DNA from: an uncultured Flavobacteriia bacterium
Lineage (GTDB): Bacteria; Bacteroidota; Bacteroidia; Flavobacteriales_D; Crocinitomicaceae
NCBI GenBank assembly: GCA_903930085.1
Contig: CAIYXD010000399.1
Span: forward strand, 1 to 10,593
Reading direction: 5' to 3'
Length of the DNA: 10,593 bases
Each line of letters begins with the position of its first letter. Position 1 is the stretch's first letter. Below the pieces are notes generated by a model. The model did no database searches and was not told where the DNA came from. It saw nothing but the letters and a program-made list of their open reading frames with translations. A program made the position numbers and the translations under genes. Below are positions 7,104 to 10,593 of this stretch, one piece after another.

Positions 7104-7580
7104 TTAACAGCAACCACCGCCAGGTACGCAAGAGGAATCGGACGATTTACCAAGTTCTCCCAATTTAACTTTCAGTTTTTCTTTTGGTATACCGCACGCA
7201 TCTTCCGCCAAACATGCTGTCAATTTGGAGGTTAACTGAAAACTAGTTCCATTGTATTCCAATCCAAATTTACCGATTGTTTCTCCTTGGTATTCTACCT
7301 CAACTTCCAATTCTAAATCGATTTGTAAGATGCGCTCTGCTAAATCGATAATATTGATTAATTTACTTGGAGATAAACGGTGTTCAAAATCATTTGCCTC
7401 CCACAATTGGAAATTTACTACATTTTCCTCTCTTACAACCCCACCGCAATCGATGAATTTCTTGGTAACCTTACCAACTTCCGTAACATGAAAATGCGCT
7501 GGAACAAATGATTTGTCTGGCAATTGGAAGTTTACAGCATCCATTCCCATTAGAGCTTGTTGAATTTCTTTTAGTTTCAT
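7104..7580 (-). CDS. DUF6428 family protein of the ars operon, Cys-rich C-terminus
   Basis: A 158-residue cytoplasmic protein of unknown function that I recognise from Bacteroidota arsenic operons as DUF6428. The family name comes from memory. The conserved segment FVPAHFHVTEVG (25-36) contains His29 and His31. It is followed by FIDCGGVVREENVVNFQLW and a beta-rich second half (LELEVEVEYQGETIGKF). There are six cysteines: 45, 123, 129, 151, 157 and 158. The protein ends in CVPGGGCC, which resembles a thiolate metal(loid)-binding tail. It is the second gene of the operon, 21 bp after arsR and 25 bp before arsC, so it should be induced by arsenite. The Cys tail and position suggest a role in As(III) binding or delivery to the pump or repressor, but this is inference. 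No enzyme motif is visible. The ATG follows an A-rich leader with no Shine-Dalgarno sequence. Confidence 0.85.
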   Translation of the reverse strand: MKLKEIQQALMGMDAVNFQLPDKSFVPAHFHVTEVGKVTKKFIDCGGVVREENVVNFQLWEANDFEHRLSPSKLINIIDLAERILQIDLELEVEVEYQGETIGKFGLEYNGTSFQLTSKLTACLAEDACGIPKEKLKVKLGELGKSSDSSCVPGGGCC

Positions 7581-7601
7581 TTTCTTTTTTTTATGTGTTT
7601 T

Positions 7602-7934
7602 CTAACAACAATCCGATTTAATATTTAAAACGGATGTATTTAATTCCGAAATTTTTGCTGCGAGCTGTCCGAATTCTTCCTGATTAATACAATAGCAGAT
7701 TGAACTGCCTTCAATAGATCCTTGTATAAGCCCTGCCAATTTTAGCTCCCTCAAATGTTGCGAAACTGTGGCTTGAGAAAGCGGTAATTCGTTCACTATT
7801 TCTCCACAAACGCATGTTTTTCTATGTATTAAAAACTCAATAATGGCAATTCGAGCAGGATGAGCCAAGGCTTTCAATTGGTTCGCTAACGCATTTTGAT
7901 GTTCAGAGAAAAAATCAGATTTCGTGATTCCCAT
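7602..7934 (-). CDS. arsR: ArsR-family arsenite-responsive repressor
   Basis: A 110-residue winged-helix repressor of the ArsR/SmtB family that should shut off its own operon until As(III) binds. The core LKALAHPARIAIIEFL (20-35) precedes CVCGEIVNELPLSQATVSQH, where Cys41-Val-Cys43 matches the CVC arsenic-binding pair on the helix before the recognition helix. SQATVSQHLRELKLAGLI is the DNA-binding helix-turn-helix. More cysteines lie at 80, 82, 109 and 110. The frame is open back to an ATG at 8045, but those 37 extra residues are hydrophobic, AT-rich and would cover the operator. The ATG at 7932-7934, giving MGITKSDFF, fits family length and is chosen. It is the first gene of the arsR-DUF6428-arsC-acr3 operon and divergent from the secreted-protein gene at 8097. 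Confidence 0.94.
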   Translation of the reverse strand: MGITKSDFFSEHQNALANQLKALAHPARIAIIEFLIHRKTCVCGEIVNELPLSQATVSQHLRELKLAGLIQGSIEGSSICYCINQEEFGQLAAKISELNTSVLNIKSDCC

Positions 7935-7951
7935 ATATATAAAATTACTTA

Positions 7952-7967
7952 ATCGCAATATTACGAT
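7952..7967. promoter_or_regulatory. Probable ArsR operator overlapping the ars promoter
   Basis: ATCGCAATATTACGAT is a 16-bp palindrome with one mismatched pair, centred 26 bp upstream of the chosen arsR start. On the minus strand its centre reads TAATATTG (7963-7956), one mismatch from the Bacteroidota -7 box TAnnTTTG. A bound dimer would therefore cover the promoter. The -33 region on that strand is only T-rich. The palindrome is seen directly; ArsR binding is inferred from position. Confidence 0.7.
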
Positions 7968-8096
7968 AAATAATTGAAATAAAAAAATAAAACTTTTTGA
8001 TTCAAAAAACATGAAGAGAAGAGAAAAATTTGATGGTTTTAACATTAATCGGATACTAGTATTTGTTTTTCCTTATTTTTAGTAAAATTTTAAGTT
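7968..8096. other. Divergent intergenic region between arsR and the secreted-protein gene
   Basis: An AT-rich stretch holding leaders and upstream promoter parts for both directions. For the plus-strand gene the best candidate is TTTG at 8029-8032 followed by TACTAGTATTTG at 8054-8065. This is an imperfect form of TTG...TAnnTTTG with one extra base in the second box, so it is weak. TAAA and TAAG boxes precede the ATG at 8097. No stable hairpin was seen. Confidence 0.3.
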
Positions 8097-9392
8097 ATGA
8101 AAATATTGATTTCTACTTTTTTAATAATTATTTCATTATCCGCATTCTCTCAATTAGGCAATACAATGTATGGGCTTGCACGCACTTCGAATCCAGCTGC
8201 TGTTTACCTTGCAACGATGGATCCAACAACAGGTCTAGCAACGAATATTGGTCAAACTTCGGTTTCATCCTCCATCAATTTAACCGGTGCTGCGTTGAAT
8301 CCATATAACAATCACTTTTGTTTTTTTGGCGACAACGGACTAAAATCCGTTGATTTATCAACAGGACAAATCAGCAGTACAGCTGTAATCAACAATCCAA
8401 ATGGAACTGGTTACTTTGATTTATTTCGCTTCAATACATCCGATTCTTTGATGTATGGATTGTCAAGACGAAACGTCACAAATCCACAAACGGGCGCCGT
8501 AACTGCAACAATGTATTTAGCTACAATCAATGAATTAACAGGAACAATAACTGAAATTTCACCAAGTTCAATTGGGCAAGGATTCGCATTATCAGGAAGT
8601 GCTATAGATCCGCATCAAATGGTTTTCTACTATTCTATTGGCACGCAACTTATTGGATTAGATATGTATAATGGTAGTATTTTTTCAAATCCAACATTAT
8701 CCTATCCTGATGGTGGACAATACTTCGATAATTTCACTTACAGCTGCGCTGATACTGCTTTATACGGTTTGGTGCGAACAAACTATTATTCTCAAGTTTA
8801 TGACCCGCAAACAATGTTAACAACCCAGGTTTTTGATTCAGCAGCTGTGCACCTTGGGAAAGTAGATGCAATGACAGGTGAAGTAACTAAAATTAGCAAT
8901 CAATCAATTGGTGTAACGTCATTTTCATTAAATGGCAGTTCAACGATTGATCCAATCAATATGATTTATTACTTCATCAGTGGATCAGGCAATGGACTTT
9001 CGATTTATGGTGTCTCCTTACAAACTGGACTTGTGGTGAGTCAGAACCCAATCAGTAACACGGATGCATTATATTTCGACATGATGCGCATTCAAACGGA
9101 TTGTTACGAATCGCGTCCAACACGATTAGAAATCTCAGCTGACGTGCAAGATCAAACGTTAACATCAGAAAACGTGCACATTTATCCTAACCCATTTTTA
9201 GATCAAGTCACTATATCTAGTGAAACGGAGTTACAAAAAATCGAACTATACCAAGCGAATGGTGTATTGATTTACGTCAATGACATTTCTGGCAAAGAAT
9301 TCACAGTAGAAACAAGTAAGTTGATCAACGGCATTTATTTCCTTCAAGTCACAAATCCTAAGGGAAAAGAAATCATAAAGATTCTTAAATAG
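8097..9392 (+). CDS. Secreted repeat protein with T9SS C-terminal sorting domain, 431 aa
   Basis: An exported protein, probably surface-attached or released by the type IX secretion system. The signal peptide (MKILISTFLIIISLSAFS) should be cut before Gln19. Three tandem repeats of about 100 residues begin at MYGLAR (24), MYGLSR (119) and LYGLVR (222). Each has a D/E-x-x-T-G-x-x-T/A turn, then L-x-G-x-A/S...DP and a strand pair rich in F and Y. This looks like a beta-propeller with two blades per repeat, similar to proteins that track a value against a 'G' turn. There are no catalytic residues that I recognise. Residues about 360-431 are a type A sorting domain: IYPNPFLDQVTI, then GVLIY, GIYFLQV and a final KEIIKILK. 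The start ATG gives the signal peptide directly. No linked partner gene is evident; ligand and role are unknown. Confidence 0.9.
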   Translation: MKILISTFLIIISLSAFSQLGNTMYGLARTSNPAAVYLATMDPTTGLATNIGQTSVSSSINLTGAALNPYNNHFCFFGDNGLKSVDLSTGQISSTAVINNPNGTGYFDLFRFNTSDSLMYGLSRRNVTNPQTGAVTATMYLATINELTGTITEISPSSIGQGFALSGSAIDPHQMVFYYSIGTQLIGLDMYNGSIFSNPTLSYPDGGQYFDNFTYSCADTALYGLVRTNYYSQVYDPQTMLTTQVFDSAAVHLGKVDAMTGEVTKISNQSIGVTSFSLNGSSTIDPINMIYYFISGSGNGLSIYGVSLQTGLVVSQNPISNTDALYFDMMRIQTDCYESRPTRLEISADVQDQTLTSENVHIYPNPFLDQVTISSETELQKIELYQANGVLIYVNDISGKEFTVETSKLINGIYFLQVTNPKGKEIIKILK

Positions 9393-9412
9393 CACAAGAT
9401 AAAAACGATGGC

Positions 9413-9501
9413 ATGAATAAACTAAAAAACCCATAGTACTATTTCTCCTGTCTGCATTTGGTTTAGTTTTCATAAAACAAGCTTGTCAACCAAATCACTA
9501 A
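9413..9501 (+). pseudogene. Frameshifted lipoprotein-like signal sequence (remnant or short recoded ORF)
   Basis: The ATG at 9413 opens only MNKLKNP before TAG at 9434-9436. In the -1 frame, from CCC at 9430, the DNA encodes PIVLFLLSAFGLVFIKQACQ, then PNH and TAA (9499-9501). That is a hydrophobic signal with a Cys near a lipobox-like position. The frames meet at A-AAA-AAC (9424-9430), a textbook -1 slippery heptamer in the correct phase. One added A would also join them, so a decayed gene or a homopolymer sequencing error is simpler. The Lys at -3 makes the lipobox poor, and only about five residues follow the Cys lead-in. It lies between the T9SS gene and the shared terminator. Confidence 0.35.
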
Positions 9502-9507
9502 AAATAA

Positions 9508-9537
9508 AAAAATCCACAACTTTCGTTGAGGATTTTT
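9508..9537. terminator. Bidirectional intrinsic terminator between convergent genes
   Basis: AAAAATCC (9508-9515) pairs with GGATTTTT (9530-9537). After one A-A mismatch the stem continues with CAAC/GTTG, closed by a TTTC loop. The arms give T-rich ends on both strands, so it can stop the secreted-protein transcript on the plus strand and the ATPase transcript on the minus strand. Confidence 0.8.
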
Positions 9538-9599
9538 CGTGGAATCCACCGACCTATTCTCGAACACTTTTTTGGAGGATTTGGAGAGGTTTCAATGCT

Positions 9600-10593
9600 T
9601 TAAAAATTGGTAACTAAATAACTAAGATATTCATTTAGTTTCGTTGACAAGTAATACGGCATGTTCATCAAAAAATATTTTTTACCGCTTCTTGTTGAAT
9701 GTTCTTCGATGCTAAATTTACCAGAATACATTCGAACAGCATAAGGATGAGGTGCCCCTTCAATAAATTGGTGCAACGATTTCAGTTTACCTTCTTTACC
9801 TGATTTTATCTCAATTGGAATAACCATCTTATTGAATTGTACCACAAGGTCTACTTCAGCAGAAGATTGATTCTTTTCGCGAACCCAAAAGATTGGTTTT
9901 ACTGATTTTGTTGTATTTAAAGACATAAGTTCCTGTGCCACTAAATGTGGAATAACTGCTCCTTTGTAGGCATTATTCAAATCTTCCATGGCAAGCATTT
10001 CTGCTTGAATGTTTAATTCATGATTAATGAGTCCTGTATCCAAAAATTGAAGCCTAGGAGATTTTTTGAGATCCGGAAGTATTGGTGGAGAAGTATCTGT
10101 GGTTGGGTAGATAAGTTGAATCACCTTGGCGTCATCGAGATTTCGAAATGCTTCACCGACTTCCCTTGATCGGTAATTCGAGTTTCCGAAATTTTGAAAC
10201 TTAATTCTTGCATCTAATCCCAAATGAGCAGTAGACATGATATGTCTGATTATTCGGGCTTCTGAATTGTTGGACGCATATTTAACAACATCCTCTTTAT
10301 ACGTTTCCCAGATACTTTCGTAAATGGATGGCAAATCAGCGATATTGTTTGTTTCCACATATTTTCTTACAACTTCAGGCATACCGCCAATAATTGCATA
10401 CCGATTAAATAAATCCAACAAGGTCTTATGCGCAACCTCGCGTATTGGAACTGTATTCAGTTCTTCCATAGCGTTAGTCTTTTTGATAGCACTAAGAAAC
10501 TCAGGAAAATTAATTGGAAACATGTACAACATATTGACCCTGCCAACTGGAAAACTTTTGATTTTTCGCATGGTATGTTCGAGTAGTGAACCA
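9600..10593 (-). CDS. AAA-type ATP-binding protein, DUF4143 C-terminal part (5' end outside window)
   Basis: C-terminal part of a family common in bacteria and archaea: an N-terminal AAA ATPase domain fused to a DUF4143 domain. The frame stays open upstream of the Met at 10571 and adds GSLLEHT, which matches the conserved (S)xLLEHT...FPVGRV segment, so the gene continues past the window edge. Walker A and B therefore cannot be seen. Numbering from that Met: FPINFPEF (18-25), GGMPEVV (62-68) and FLDTGL (177-182). A PD-(D/E)XK-like core has Glu239-Val-Asp241 and Glu254-Ile-Lys256 within EVDLVVQF...IPIEIKSGKEG (239-261), consistent with the nuclease-like fold described for DUF4143. Biological role and substrate are unsettled for the family. 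The gene ends 62 bp beyond the shared terminator. It has no functional link to its neighbours that I can see, and such genes are often acquired individually. Confidence 0.9.
   Translation of the reverse strand, partial: GSLLEHTMRKIKSFPVGRVNMLYMFPINFPEFLSAIKKTNAMEELNTVPIREVAHKTLLDLFNRYAIIGGMPEVVRKYVETNNIADLPSIYESIWETYKEDVVKYASNNSEARIIRHIMSTAHLGLDARIKFQNFGNSNYRSREVGEAFRNLDDAKVIQLIYPTTDTSPPILPDLKKSPRLQFLDTGLINHELNIQAEMLAMEDLNNAYKGAVIPHLVAQELMSLNTTKSVKPIFWVREKNQSSAEVDLVVQFNKMVIPIEIKSGKEGKLKSLHQFIEGAPHPYAVRMYSGKFSIEEHSTRSGKKYFLMNMPYYLSTKLNEYLSYLVTNF

Noticed and set aside
6660..7491. Open frames on the plus strand opposite arsC and the DUF6428 gene
   Set aside because: They are antisense shadows of clearly conserved genes, with no start context or recognisable product.
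7935..8045. A 37-residue hydrophobic N-terminal extension of ArsR, which would make a membrane-bound repressor
   Set aside because: It would run through the operator and promoter. ArsR proteins of about 110 residues begin near the internal ATG at 7934, and the extension looks like translated AT-rich intergenic DNA.
9539..9549. GTGGAATCCAC palindrome just after the shared terminator
   Set aside because: At 11 bp, and located between convergent 3' ends, it is too short and poorly placed to call a regulatory site.

Overview
The window looks like a chromosomal segment of a low-GC member of the Bacteroidota, probably Flavobacteriales. The reasons are a type IX secretion (T9SS) sorting tail on the protein at 8097-9392, a hybrid propeller/Y_Y_Y/LytS-type kinase at the left edge, an ars operon with a DUF6428 gene, promoter-like boxes of the form TTG-N20-TAnnTTTG, and a lack of Shine-Dalgarno sequences. 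The family Crocinitomicaceae (Fluviicola-like) is a guess from protein style only.

Layout, left to right. Positions 1-2157 (+) hold the 3' part of a large sensor histidine kinase whose start lies outside the window. A very short lipoprotein gene (2196-2414, +) follows, with its own promoter-like boxes across the kinase stop codon and a good intrinsic terminator. Next is a 522-residue all-helical protein of unknown function (2574-4142, +), with an 18-bp palindrome between its candidate promoter boxes. Convergent to it is thiL, thiamine-monophosphate kinase (4176-5207, -).

The centre is a compact four-gene arsenic operon on the minus strand, read from 7934 down to 5387: arsR repressor, DUF6428 protein, thioredoxin-type arsenate reductase/LMW phosphatase, and ACR3 arsenite efflux pump, with gaps of 21, 25 and 9 bp. 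A near-perfect palindrome 17 bp upstream of arsR is the likely ArsR operator. Together these genes should sense As(III), reduce As(V) to As(III), and export As(III). The DUF6428 protein has no assigned step.

Divergent from arsR is a secreted protein with three tandem repeats of about 100 residues and a T9SS C-terminal domain (8097-9392, +). Between it and a shared bidirectional terminator (9508-9537) lies a tiny, apparently frameshifted lipoprotein-like signal sequence. The right edge holds the C-terminal part of a DUF4143-type AAA ATPase (9600-10593, -), whose Walker region lies outside the window.

No tRNA, rRNA, CRISPR array, insertion sequence or attachment site was seen. Most genes are recognisable families. 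The items most worth following are the DUF6428 protein, the helical protein with its palindromic control site, the repeat-containing T9SS protein and the frameshifted signal sequence.
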